24,794 bases of DNA, taken from positions 1 to 24,794 of the IMG/VR virus record IMGVR_UViG_3300009184_000204. One strand, given 5' to 3'. The stretch's first letter is position 1. The number at the start of each line of letters is the position of its first letter. The notes below the pieces were generated by a model that ran no database searches, was not told where the DNA came from, and worked only from the letters and a program-made list of their open reading frames with translations. Positions 9,388 through 18,044 of the stretch are shown in pieces. The stretch comes from a virus. Position numbers and translations under genes: made by a program.

Positions 9388-9971
9388 TACTTCTTTGTTA
9401 CATATTCATACCACTTCATAGGATTCTTCTTAACACCCACTTGGGCTTTATCCTTAATATCATAATACTCATAGGTATAAGTATCATAATTTAATTTTAT
9501 CTTATAATAAAAATCAAAAACCTCATTCAAATTATATCTATCACTTGTTGTTGACTGACAAACATTTGCCATCCTTTTAAAAGTACCATCTTTTCCACTA
9601 AAAAATGTTGCACTAACATAAAATGTATCAAAATTAAAAATTTCCTTATCTTTTAACCAATAAACAAAAAATCCTTCTGTATTCTCTGTATAATCCAAAA
9701 GATATGTTGGTATGGTAACACCACCTATTTTAATCCCATTACTTGCTTGTAAGATTGTTGTTAGATAAACTTTTTGAGATTTACTAAAGGGGGTGTCATA
9801 ATAATCCAACTTAAAGAATGAATTATTAAAATTGTTTGCAACAGTATTAATATCCTCCACATTGAAACCAATGCTTTTTGCCAAATAACTTGAACTCCAA
9901 TTATTTATTGAATCCAATTCCTTTCCATTATGGAAATTAAAATTTATATTTAAACTATAATCTATTCCCAT
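9387..9971 (-). CDS. Unrecognised small virion protein
   Basis: The 194-residue product starts 'MGIDYSLNINFNFHNG' 4 nt after the stop of the FISUMP gene and is coupled to the next gene by a TAATG overlap. It is rich in aromatic residues (many F and Y) and Asn, has no membrane segment, and contains a 'GGVTIPTYLL' segment echoed in the 348-residue protein. No named family is recognised. It could be an adaptor or chaperone for its neighbours, but nothing in the sequence proves it. Confidence 0.7.
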   Translation of the reverse strand: MGIDYSLNINFNFHNGKELDSINNWSSSYLAKSIGFNVEDINTVANNFNNSFFKLDYYDTPFSKSQKVYLTTILQASNGIKIGGVTIPTYLLDYTENTEGFFVYWLKDKEIFNFDTFYVSATFFSGKDGTFKRMANVCQSTTSDRYNLNEVFDFYYKIKLNYDTYTYEYYDIKDKAQVGVKKNPMKWYEYVTKK

Positions 9972-9975
9972 TTCA

Positions 9976-10890
9976 TTAATCTTTTATACATCTAACAGAA
10001 TACCCATTATTGGGGTCATCTGGCTGAAAATCCAAATTATCATTATTATATTTCAATTGGACTAATTTTTTGAAATTTAATGAACTCCCTGGTGTTTGCG
10101 TCCAAAATGTTGTGGTTTCACCAAAATAGTTAAAATTGCCACTAAATAATCTTCTCCCTGCTGGATATGCATTAAACCCACTTTGATTTGTTGCCCCATC
10201 ATTTGGACTATTCCACCATACAAATCCGGCTGTTTTCATCTTACCCCCAGCAACACTATTACCACCAAGATATGATCCCAATGTTTGAAATTCTGCTTCT
10301 GTTGGTACATGGTATCCAGTAGGGCATAACCCCCCACCATTTGATGTAGCATACCAATTGTATAGATACCCAAAACAATTATCAATGGCATTATTATATG
10401 CACAATAAGCACCACTATTTATATTTTTCCAAGTTGTGGGATTTGTCACATATGGAATGATTGTTCCATTACTATATCTTGTTGTCCTCAAATTCTCTGT
10501 AAACCAAGTTTGTGTGCCAATTACTGCTGTACCATAATAATTACCATCATAATCCCTAACATAAGTTGCACCAGAACAAGTATTGACACTTGTCAAAACA
10601 CCACTTGAATTAATGTTGAATACTGTCCCCTTTGTACTGCTAACATACCAACCTTCAGCTAATATCTCATAACCAGTATCTGTCCCAATGTAAATAATAT
10701 CATTAATCTCTATTTTCTGTGGGGTTCTTTGTGTTGATACATATAATATATCACAATCCCCCACACAAGTTGTTGGTGTTGTTGTACAAAATATTGAATT
10801 ACAAGCATCACCACTAGTTGCATAGTTATACCAACTACCACAACCACTTGGGGTTGGTGCTGAACCTGCATATATGTTAAAATCTGTCAT
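9976..10890 (-). CDS. FISUMP-domain (C-type-lectin-like) tail protein
   Basis: I choose the ATG at 10890 ('MTDFNIYAG'), 5 nt after the tandem TAA codons that end the upstream gene; a TTG at 10902 would overlap that stop. The 304-residue product has an N-terminal Cys-rich region (about 1-105) and a C-terminal FISUMP domain (about 110-304; Fibrobacter succinogenes major paralogous domain, common in Bacteroidota). Signatures seen: 'VRDYDGNYYGT', 'GTQTWFTENLRT', 'YGYLYNWYA'-type motif (here 'FGYLYNWYAT'), 'LCPTGYHVPTEAEF', 'GFNAYPAGRR' and a final 'GYSVRCIKD'. The family has a C-type-lectin-like fold, used by several phages for receptor binding. It lies directly after a Pro-Thr stalk protein. No signal peptide is visible, consistent with a virion protein. 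Domain call is strong; receptor binding is inferred. Confidence 0.88.
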   Translation of the reverse strand: MTDFNIYAGSAPTPSGCGSWYNYATSGDACNSIFCTTTPTTCVGDCDILYVSTQRTPQKIEINDIIYIGTDTGYEILAEGWYVSSTKGTVFNINSSGVLTSVNTCSGATYVRDYDGNYYGTAVIGTQTWFTENLRTTRYSNGTIIPYVTNPTTWKNINSGAYCAYNNAIDNCFGYLYNWYATSNGGGLCPTGYHVPTEAEFQTLGSYLGGNSVAGGKMKTAGFVWWNSPNDGATNQSGFNAYPAGRRLFSGNFNYFGETTTFWTQTPGSSLNFKKLVQLKYNNDNLDFQPDDPNNGYSVRCIKD

Positions 10891-10895
10891 ATTTA

Positions 10896-11450
10896 TTAAC
10901 AATTTTGATTGAATGCTATTAAATTATTTGATGAATAATACCTTAATTCAGTTGCTGATGGTGTAGGTGTAACAGTTGGTGTCACTGTCTTGGTTGGTGT
11001 CATTGTTGGGGATGCATTAATTGTTCTAGTTGGTGTAGGAGTAATTGTCTTAGTTGGTGTTATAGTTGGTGTAACTGATGCAGTTGGGGTGATAGTTGGG
11101 GTGATAGTTGGTGTAACTGTTTTAGTTGGTGTAATTGTTGGTGTTGCAGTAATTGTTCTGGTTGGTGTAGGAGTAACTGTCTTAGTTGGTGTAGGGGTAA
11201 CTGTGCTGCTCGGTGTAGGTGTTGGTGTAGGTGTTTTTGATACATCAGGAAAACCCTCAATTAACCCCTTATGTGAGAACCTAACAACCTCATAATCAAC
11301 TATTGCATTTATGGAATTATTTAAAACCTCTTCCCCATAACTATTTATGGTATCTTGATGCCCAACATTATCAAAATCCATCTTAATGGGTAAACTAATT
11401 GTTAAGTCATTAAGTTTTGGTTGCAACAATCTATATTTATTCGCAGTCAT
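10896..11450 (-). CDS. Pro-Thr stalk protein with short N-terminal attachment domain
   Basis: The 184-residue product has a compact N-terminal domain (1-72), a Pro-Thr tract (73-167) and a short 17-residue C-terminal tail ending in Cys. This suits a rod that anchors at one end and presents a small tip. The ATG lies inside the end of the upstream gene (14-nt overlap), and tandem TAA codons end it just before the FISUMP gene. The stalk and the FISUMP protein may form one appendage, made as separate chains. I do not recognise the N-terminal domain. Base composition of the tract is strongly strand-skewed, like that of the leftmost gene. Confidence 0.82.
   Translation of the reverse strand: MTANKYRLLQPKLNDLTISLPIKMDFDNVGHQDTINSYGEEVLNNSINAIVDYEVVRFSHKGLIEGFPDVSKTPTPTPTPSSTVTPTPTKTVTPTPTRTITATPTITPTKTVTPTITPTITPTASVTPTITPTKTITPTPTRTINASPTMTPTKTVTPTVTPTPSATELRYYSSNNLIAFNQNC
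10950..11234 (-). repeat. Pro-Thr stalk C with internal 44-residue duplication
   Basis: Encodes residues 73-167 of the stalk protein. A 29-residue unit starting at K90 recurs at K134 with only conservative differences (V/I, T/N, T/S, I/M), giving a 44-residue (132-nt) offset. This resembles the larger in-frame duplications of the leftmost gene but is more diverged. Confidence 0.85.
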
Positions 11451-13065
11451 CTATCACAGGTTTTACAATTAAAGAATTCCCATCAATATTTGTTGATTTA
11501 AGAATTTTCTGTTCATAATAATCATATCCTTCAGGAAATAACTTAAAAACATTATTAACAAAAGGATAAAAGGAATTATTTATGAAGGGATAATTAATTC
11601 CATTATTATTCTCATCAAAAAATCCAACACTATAAATATCCCTCCATCTAAATTGACCATCCACCTTTGAATAAAATGCATAATTTGGAACATTATCTGC
11701 CAAGTTCTTATCAACTGTTTCAACATAATCTGAAAATACCTTTAGTTGCAATTTATTATGGGGTTTATAGTAATACCCTTTTTCATTATTATTTATATTA
11801 AAGATTGGCGAATGTTTTATTTTATAATAAAAGTCTGAAACAACCCTTTCCAATTGCTCATATTCATTATATTCACAAAAATCACCATCAAATACATTTG
11901 GGGGATCATAATAAAAGAACTCATTCTTTTCATTATCAAAATAAGAAATAGACCTAATATCACTATTAGATTCTGAATTTCTACTCTCCCACCATTGAAT
12001 ATTATTTTTAAGAATATTGAATTCCCACCCTTTTTTCATATTATCATTCCTTGATGCAAAAAATCCTGATTGACCCTTGAAAATAATTGTTAAATACAAC
12101 TCACTTATTGGCCTATTATGATTATCCACAACACCCTCAATATTAATCTCATTTTGCAATGTAAAATTGTATGCGTAATTTGATTCCTTAGTAAAACCTG
12201 AAAATTCAATATTACTATTTCCATCAAAAACACCCCTCTGGAAACCAGATTTTGTTACAACCAACTTGTCACCCCCATCAATGACTTTATGTTTTCTAAT
12301 GTAATATCTTGAAGTTGTTTCACCCGAATTACCCCCAATAACAACACGTTTTAATGTGCTTGGAATACTTGATTTAATCTGGTTATTAATGTTAAGTATG
12401 TTTATGATATATTTCTCTGATTCAAAAGAATTATCACCAAATGAATATACATCATACACAACACCATTAATCAAAACACTCTCCCCTTCTTTGACATTAT
12501 GCTCAACCCCACAAGTAATTCTTGATATATTAAACCCATTTATTATAACATCATAACCAATAAATGGTATTCCATCTTCCACAGTCCAATCATAGAAAAT
12601 ATTCTTCATTTTAATGTTAAGCCTTTGTTTGCTGTCCTCACTATAAGGATAAGTCAAATAATAACGCCAATTATAGGTATATGCACTTACTGACTCATAA
12701 CCAAATGCTGTTAATGTGGGGGTTCTATAGAAATCAAATTCATATGCTTGAAGAAATCCCTTCTTAACCTTCTCATCTTGTATATAGATTGAATTCAATA
12801 ATGGATATATTAACTCATTTTTATATTTACTACTTGTAATGCCTGAATATGAATTAATATATGTAAAATTTATGTTAAAAACTGGTCTAATCTTAAATGA
12901 TTTGCTCTTTTCTTGTTCATATAATTTTTTTAAATCAACATTAACATCCCTATCAAATTCAATAAGTTCTTTCCTTGTAGATTCAAACTCAATTGAAATC
13001 TGTGAATTATCATCATCTGATACCTTATTCTTATATAAACTAGGAACAATACTATATTTATTCAT
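11437..13065 (-). CDS. Unrecognised 542-residue baseplate/tail protein
   Basis: The ATG overlaps the end of the 1,635-residue gene by 8 nt, and the stop overlaps the next gene by 14 nt, so it is firmly embedded in the operon. The product is rich in Tyr, Phe and Asn, with no signal peptide or membrane helix. Notable stretches are a mid-protein '[19 protein letters not shown]' segment, which looks like a small carboxypeptidase-regulatory-type beta domain, and a C-terminal '[18 protein letters not shown]' followed by '[15 protein letters not shown]'. It sits beside the giant protein in the place where T4 has gp7-gp8, and it may be a wedge or fibre-attachment component. I do not recognise it as any named T4 protein. 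Confidence 0.75.
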   Translation of the reverse strand: MNKYSIVPSLYKNKVSDDDNSQISIEFESTRKELIEFDRDVNVDLKKLYEQEKSKSFKIRPVFNINFTYINSYSGITSSKYKNELIYPLLNSIYIQDEKVKKGFLQAYEFDFYRTPTLTAFGYESVSAYTYNWRYYLTYPYSEDSKQRLNIKMKNIFYDWTVEDGIPFIGYDVIINGFNISRITCGVEHNVKEGESVLINGVVYDVYSFGDNSFESEKYIINILNINNQIKSSIPSTLKRVVIGGNSGETTSRYYIRKHKVIDGGDKLVVTKSGFQRGVFDGNSNIEFSGFTKESNYAYNFTLQNEINIEGVVDNHNRPISELYLTIIFKGQSGFFASRNDNMKKGWEFNILKNNIQWWESRNSESNSDIRSISYFDNEKNEFFYYDPPNVFDGDFCEYNEYEQLERVVSDFYYKIKHSPIFNINNNEKGYYYKPHNKLQLKVFSDYVETVDKNLADNVPNYAFYSKVDGQFRWRDIYSVGFFDENNNGINYPFINNSFYPFVNNVFKLFPEGYDYYEQKILKSTNIDGNSLIVKPVIDDCE

Positions 13066-16000
13066 TTAAATATTTTGTTTTAAATTTATCCAAAGCTGAA
13101 AACCCTTTCTTAATACCAAAGTAAAAATGAAATGGTGCACCAACTATAAAAGAATCAATCCCACCCCTATCATCTCTATTATATTCATTATTTTTTTGAG
13201 CAAAAATATAACCCCTATCATTATTATAACTCAAATCATAAGATGAATCTGAAAAATAATCTGTTTTTGTATCTCCTGAAGTAAACTTTATTCTTTCAAG
13301 AGATTGATATTTTTTATTCTTAATATCGTTTTGTGCTGTTCCCCAATTGTTTTTTTCTGTTCCAAAAATTGTTCTTGAAGTTTTATCTAAATTCCAACTA
13401 TAAAATGGCACATCTTGTGACTTATTGCCGTAATTTTGTCTAACTAATGCGTTTGTTTCAATCTTCCTAAAATTAACTCTACCTGGTGTTATATGATCCT
13501 TTAACTGTAAATCAGCTTCTGATGATGAATAAAAAACTCCCATATAATTTTTATCTCTACCATTACTACTCTTTTCACTAAAAATGATGGTTGGTGAATT
13601 ATTTGTTTTAAATTCATATAATTCTGGTGAAAATTTAACAACCCCAAATTCAGAATTGATTGACATCAATTGAGCCAAATCTCCATCCACCTTTTTCCCA
13701 GGTTCTCTAAAAAATTCATTTATAATTTTAGTACTTCTCAAAAAATTAGAATCCAATATCCTACTAATAACAAAAAAGTTTACCAAATCAGAATTATCAT
13801 AATGACTTGTAGGATTGATTGAATTCACAACATACCCATAAGTACTAAAATCATTAAATGATGTCTTCTGCCTATTCTTAACTCCCAAATTAACAATTGT
13901 AGTTGGATACATCAAGTTGTAGTTATTTAACTTATTTCCCCTTCTATTAATATCCCCAACAAATTTAGTATCACTATATGGTGAACTTCTGTAATAGAAA
14001 TTATTTGTTTCACTATCATAGTAAACCAAATCATTGCAATATTCTGGAGTTGTCTTACTTGTGTTTGCTCTAAAAGAAAACATAAATAAAGAACCATTTA
14101 CCCAATTATTTGCAAATGTTTCAGATATAACACCTCTACATATACCATAATTTAATTTAAACCTAAAAATCCATTCATTGAATGCAGTAAAATCCACAAC
14201 CAAATCAATTATTGGTCGTCTAACCAACTGATAACATCCATCCTTTATATATGTTTTTTGATATTTTGTTGATGTACATTCCTCATTTATTTTTATAACC
14301 CCTCCAACATTTGAATAACAAGAGTATGGTACCAAATTTTTACATATATTGAATGTACTCAACACACCTGCTGCATTTGGCAATCCAGAAATGTCACTTC
14401 CAGCAAAACTAGCATCAAAAAGTGGATTAGCCTCAAAAGGTAATCCCTCACCCTGTGAAGATTTGGGATATGTGTAAATCCTAAATGCATTATTCTGCTG
14501 TAATATACCAACACTATTATTATTCCAATTATTACCATCCAAACCATCTGAAGTTGGAAGTCTATCTGTCCTCAATACTATTTTTTTATTAGTGCGTAAT
14601 AATTTTTTATCCTTTAATTCAAGATGTGAACTATATGAAAAATATAACATAAGATTAAAACGACCAGAATTAATTGCATTATTTTCTTTCACATCACCAG
14701 AACCCAACATATAAGACCCACCATTAAAGTCTAAGTTTGATATATTATATTTTGAATCAAGTAAATTATTTGGTGTATTTTTTGGGTATGTATTATTACC
14801 ACCTGCACGTTCACCATTTTGTATTAAAAAATTAGATTCTTTTAAAGTTGGTTTAGCACTTATCCAAGTTTTTAAAAATGTAACTACATTAGGATAAAGT
14901 CCTAATTTTGATGTGGGGTTATCTGTTATTGGATTTCTATTATTTAATATACCAGCATAATAAGAAACAGCATCTGTTTTGTAGGGTTCATAATCTTGTC
15001 CAGGTTGGAACACATATGAATCAAATGAAACATCATTTTGGTCTGTTAACGTTTGTATTGTTACATTCTTACTATAAATGCTTCCATTATTGAAATCATT
15101 AAGTTTTTGTATTGGTATATTTAACTTAGTATTAAGGCTCAAACTAATTTGATCCTCATTGTCATAACCAAAAATCTTACCCAAACCATATTTGTTTGTA
15201 TATTCAGGTGAGTAGGGGTCAACACCTCTCTGTATAATTAACACATATTGGTTTTCTATATTTTGAAAATACTCAATTGGGTTATTAATAATTAATTCCT
15301 TACCCTCATCTTTTTGATTCCCCAACTTAACTCTCAATACAGCAGATGATGTCAATACACTAGGTAAATATCCAATTTTTGTCTTATCTGATATATTTAT
15401 ATAGTCATAATATGTCATACCAGTTAATACTTGAAAATATTCCAAATCAGAAGCATAATAAGATGTATTAGTTACACCAGTTAAAACTGGTAATGTATAT
15501 GTTTCTGAAGATTCAATATCTTGCGTTACAGCATATTTTACATTTATAACTTTGTTTTGTTCAGTTATTTTAATAGACCCAGGTTTACCAAAGAAAGTTT
15601 CACCATCTATTGTTGTCCCACTATATTTAAAATTAATATCTTTTGATACACTACTATTAACAAAACTCAATAATTCTCCTGTTTCAATCAAAACATCAGA
15701 TAAAACAACAATTACATTATCATAATGATATTTAAATTTATTCAAATTATTTGCAAATGAAACTTTTATTTTATTTTTATTAGAAAAATAATTATTTCTC
15801 AAATTAAAATAATTAATTCTTTCCCCTATTGGTAATGTTTCACTATAAACTGAAAAATTTTGGGCAAGAACAGATAAACTAAATTTGTCAGATCTTGGCA
15901 TCTTAATGTCTGTTTCCCCTACATTTTTAACTTTTATACCAGATGAATTTGTTGTTCTACCTGCAAGAGCTTGTGTCATTGCAAGTATCATCAAAGGTTT

Positions 16001-17965
16001 ATCATCTTCATATAAAGAATTATCTTCATATGATTTAATACCTATTATATCATTTAAATTAGCCCAATTAAAGTTTTGAGAAAAATTATCATAATATAAA
16101 GTATAGTTTGATAATTGTGATAATAATCCATTATTTTGAGCTAATCCTTCTAATTCAACATCTGCCTCTTCCATCTCACAATTACAAATTTCACAATTTG
16201 GATATGTTATATTTGGTAAATGTATTTTTTTTATTTTTCTTTTTACTATTTTTTTAAAATTTCTAATAAGATAAACATATAAAGTAGAAAGTCCTACTAA
16301 TAATACAATACCTTTAATAATAACCAATGGTCCTGAAAGAAAATTACCTGGATTAAATGCTAGAATTATTTGTAAAATGACTGCACCTATTAAAAATGTT
16401 AAAATAGCTAAAATTGCTGGTAATATCACAAATGCAAAAAAATTCCACAAAAATGCAATCAAATGATATCCAAATATCAAAGGAACATTAATAAATTGGA
16501 ATATTTGAACAATTAATGAAAATAAGAAATATAATAAATCAAAATTCTTAACCCCATCATTAACTGGGTATTTATTAACATTTTGTTCACAACTCCTATC
16601 TGAAATTTCTTTTATCCCAATAAATTTACCTTGTGTTGTACCCCCTTGGTATTGGTCAACCAATCCAGCAATAGTATATACCTTATTATATTCAAACTCA
16701 TAAAAAGTATCCTCACAATTGATTGCAGCATCTTTATTTGCATAACCATTCCAGTCAAGACCAAAATAATATGATTTATTTTTATTATTTGTATATTCTT
16801 TAATATTTGGTACTAAATAATGTGCCTTTCTTGATGTATCTCTTGAATTATCCACATCTTGCCACTTCACCTTAAATCTATATTTACCCTTTCTTGGTAT
16901 CCCTATTTTCTCATTTGTTGTTATAATTTGATTTCCATTTTCATCTGTAACAACATATTCCAAATTCATAGGTAACTCAACAACCCAAGTCCCATCACCA
17001 TCTATAACTCTACCATTATTATTTAATTCATATTGTTCAAGAATGGGTAAACTATTTGAATCAAGATTTTTTGTTTGTCTTATTGCAAGTATTTGACCAG
17101 GACCTGTTTCAAGTTGGCATAAATTGCCCATACTTTCCTTCACACCACAATTAATCTTAACACTATCTATATTACTTGTACCAAAGATTGACCCAATAAA
17201 TATTGCTGTTGGTTGGATGTCAATACTTGCATCATCCCTTAAATCAAAATCAACCCTATTTATTGTTGAATCACAAGTTTCTGGATCACCCCAAAGTGGG
17301 GATATGGTTATACCTTTGGATAAAGAAACAATCTGTGGCAATGAATCCAAATCTGGTGAACTTTGGAATGAATTTCCTTTAAATTGTGCCTCTGTTGCCC
17401 TTCCCATCCTTATCAAATCTTGGGGGGTCAATGAAAATTCACCAATATCTGATAAATCCAAATCCATTAATATGCTATAACTTCCAACCGGAACACCAAA
17501 TATCATATAATCCCCACTTGAATTTGTCTTTACTGTATATTTGTAATACTTCTCATAAACCTCAATGGCTTGGGCATCAAACATAACATCATTTAGTGTG
17601 GGGAATGTTCCTGTTGCAACATGCCCAGGGCCTGATGACTCATATGGTAATAAATTGTATCTATAACCATCTTCATTTTTATCATTTATTGACTTATATG
17701 GATATATAGATGTAATTAACTCATTCTTTGCATCCTCTTCACTCAATGGGATAAAAATTGAAACTCTAGCATTTGCAATACCAAAGCCATTATTTGCTGT
17801 AATCCTTCCTGCAACAACACCATAGTTTGCACAATCCAATGTATAAACATCAGATTGCCTTATTTTAAAAGATAAAATCTCAAGGAATTCAATATTTTGG
17901 TCTAACTGAAAATTAACAACCTTATCTTGTCCAATTTCAGTCTTAATTCTAAAACTATTTTGCAT
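13058..17965 (-). CDS. Giant baseplate-locus protein with internal transmembrane block
   Basis: The 1,635-residue product starts 'MQNSFRIKTEIGQDKVV' after a 79-nt gap holding a possible promoter. An early segment (about 47-168) reads 'YGVVAGRITANNGFGIANARVSIF' style then 'TNSSGDYMIFGVPVGSYSI' style, the two halves of a carboxypeptidase-regulatory-like beta-sandwich separated by an insert. Residues about 474-536 and 545-567 are strongly hydrophobic (three or four helices), followed by a basic stretch (568-582, 'RNFKKIVKRKIKKIH') and a CxxCxC cluster (C591, C594, C596). The remaining thousand residues are Asn/Tyr/Ser-rich and unrecognised, ending near 'FHFYFGIKKGFSALDKF'. Its place after gp6 is where T4 encodes gp7 (1,032 residues), but similarity to gp7 is not evident. 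A membrane-contacting virion or injection role is inference. Confidence 0.8.
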   Translation of the reverse strand: MQNSFRIKTEIGQDKVVNFQLDQNIEFLEILSFKIRQSDVYTLDCANYGVVAGRITANNGFGIANARVSIFIPLSEEDAKNELITSIYPYKSINDKNEDGYRYNLLPYESSGPGHVATGTFPTLNDVMFDAQAIEVYEKYYKYTVKTNSSGDYMIFGVPVGSYSILMDLDLSDIGEFSLTPQDLIRMGRATEAQFKGNSFQSSPDLDSLPQIVSLSKGITISPLWGDPETCDSTINRVDFDLRDDASIDIQPTAIFIGSIFGTSNIDSVKINCGVKESMGNLCQLETGPGQILAIRQTKNLDSNSLPILEQYELNNNGRVIDGDGTWVVELPMNLEYVVTDENGNQIITTNEKIGIPRKGKYRFKVKWQDVDNSRDTSRKAHYLVPNIKEYTNNKNKSYYFGLDWNGYANKDAAINCEDTFYEFEYNKVYTIAGLVDQYQGGTTQGKFIGIKEISDRSCEQNVNKYPVNDGVKNFDLLYFLFSLIVQIFQFINVPLIFGYHLIAFLWNFFAFVILPAILAILTFLIGAVILQIILAFNPGNFLSGPLVIIKGIVLLVGLSTLYVYLIRNFKKIVKRKIKKIHLPNITYPNCEICNCEMEEADVELEGLAQNNGLLSQLSNYTLYYDNFSQNFNWANLNDIIGIKSYEDNSLYEDDKPLMILAMTQALAGRTTNSSGIKVKNVGETDIKMPRSDKFSLSVLAQNFSVYSETLPIGERINYFNLRNNYFSNKNKIKVSFANNLNKFKYHYDNVIVVLSDVLIETGELLSFVNSSVSKDINFKYSGTTIDGETFFGKPGSIKITEQNKVINVKYAVTQDIESSETYTLPVLTGVTNTSYYASDLEYFQVLTGMTYYDYINISDKTKIGYLPSVLTSSAVLRVKLGNQKDEGKELIINNPIEYFQNIENQYVLIIQRGVDPYSPEYTNKYGLGKIFGYDNEDQISLSLNTKLNIPIQKLNDFNNGSIYSKNVTIQTLTDQNDVSFDSYVFQPGQDYEPYKTDAVSYYAGILNNRNPITDNPTSKLGLYPNVVTFLKTWISAKPTLKESNFLIQNGERAGGNNTYPKNTPNNLLDSKYNISNLDFNGGSYMLGSGDVKENNAINSGRFNLMLYFSYSSHLELKDKKLLRTNKKIVLRTDRLPTSDGLDGNNWNNNSVGILQQNNAFRIYTYPKSSQGEGLPFEANPLFDASFAGSDISGLPNAAGVLSTFNICKNLVPYSCYSNVGGVIKINEECTSTKYQKTYIKDGCYQLVRRPIIDLVVDFTAFNEWIFRFKLNYGICRGVISETFANNWVNGSLFMFSFRANTSKTTPEYCNDLVYYDSETNNFYYRSSPYSDTKFVGDINRRGNKLNNYNLMYPTTIVNLGVKNRQKTSFNDFSTYGYVVNSINPTSHYDNSDLVNFFVISRILDSNFLRSTKIINEFFREPGKKVDGDLAQLMSINSEFGVVKFSPELYEFKTNNSPTIIFSEKSSNGRDKNYMGVFYSSSEADLQLKDHITPGRVNFRKIETNALVRQNYGNKSQDVPFYSWNLDKTSRTIFGTEKNNWGTAQNDIKNKKYQSLERIKFTSGDTKTDYFSDSSYDLSYNNDRGYIFAQKNNEYNRDDRGGIDSFIVGAPFHFYFGIKKGFSALDKFKTKYLNE
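16265..16546 (-). other. Hydrophobic (transmembrane) block in the giant protein
   Basis: Encodes residues about 474-567 of the 1,635-residue protein: uninterrupted stretches of F, L, I, V and A with almost no charge, broken by NPGN near 538-541, then followed by a Lys/Arg-rich run. Three to four membrane-spanning helices fit. It begins right after an otherwise soluble, Asp/Asn-rich region. Confidence 0.82.
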
Positions 17966-18044
17966 TTTATTCTTTATTATTCATAAATATTTTATTATAT
18001 GTTATTTATAAAAGAATAAAGAATATCCCCACAAAATAAATAAT
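17966..18044 (-). promoter_or_regulatory. Intergenic spacer with candidate late promoter
   Basis: This 79-nt gap separates the gp6-like gene from the giant gene. On the coding (minus) strand it holds TATAAATA at 18010-18003, the T4 late-promoter core, about 38 nt before the ATG. An 11-bp inverted repeat (17968-17978 with 18015-18025) also lies here. In such AT-rich DNA both can arise by chance, so the call is tentative. Confidence 0.35.

Noticed and set aside
10891-10902. TTG start four codons upstream for the FISUMP gene
   Set aside because: It would overlap the upstream gene's stop codons, while the ATG at 10890 gives a natural 5-nt gap.
14359-14547. Short minus-strand frame inside the giant gene and other small overlapping frames
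   Set aside because: They lie wholly inside confidently called genes in another frame, with no start signal or recognisable product.
17968-18025. Inverted repeat as a transcription terminator before the giant gene
   Set aside because: It is 11 bp of nearly all A/T with a 36-nt loop and no G/C stem, too weak to call.
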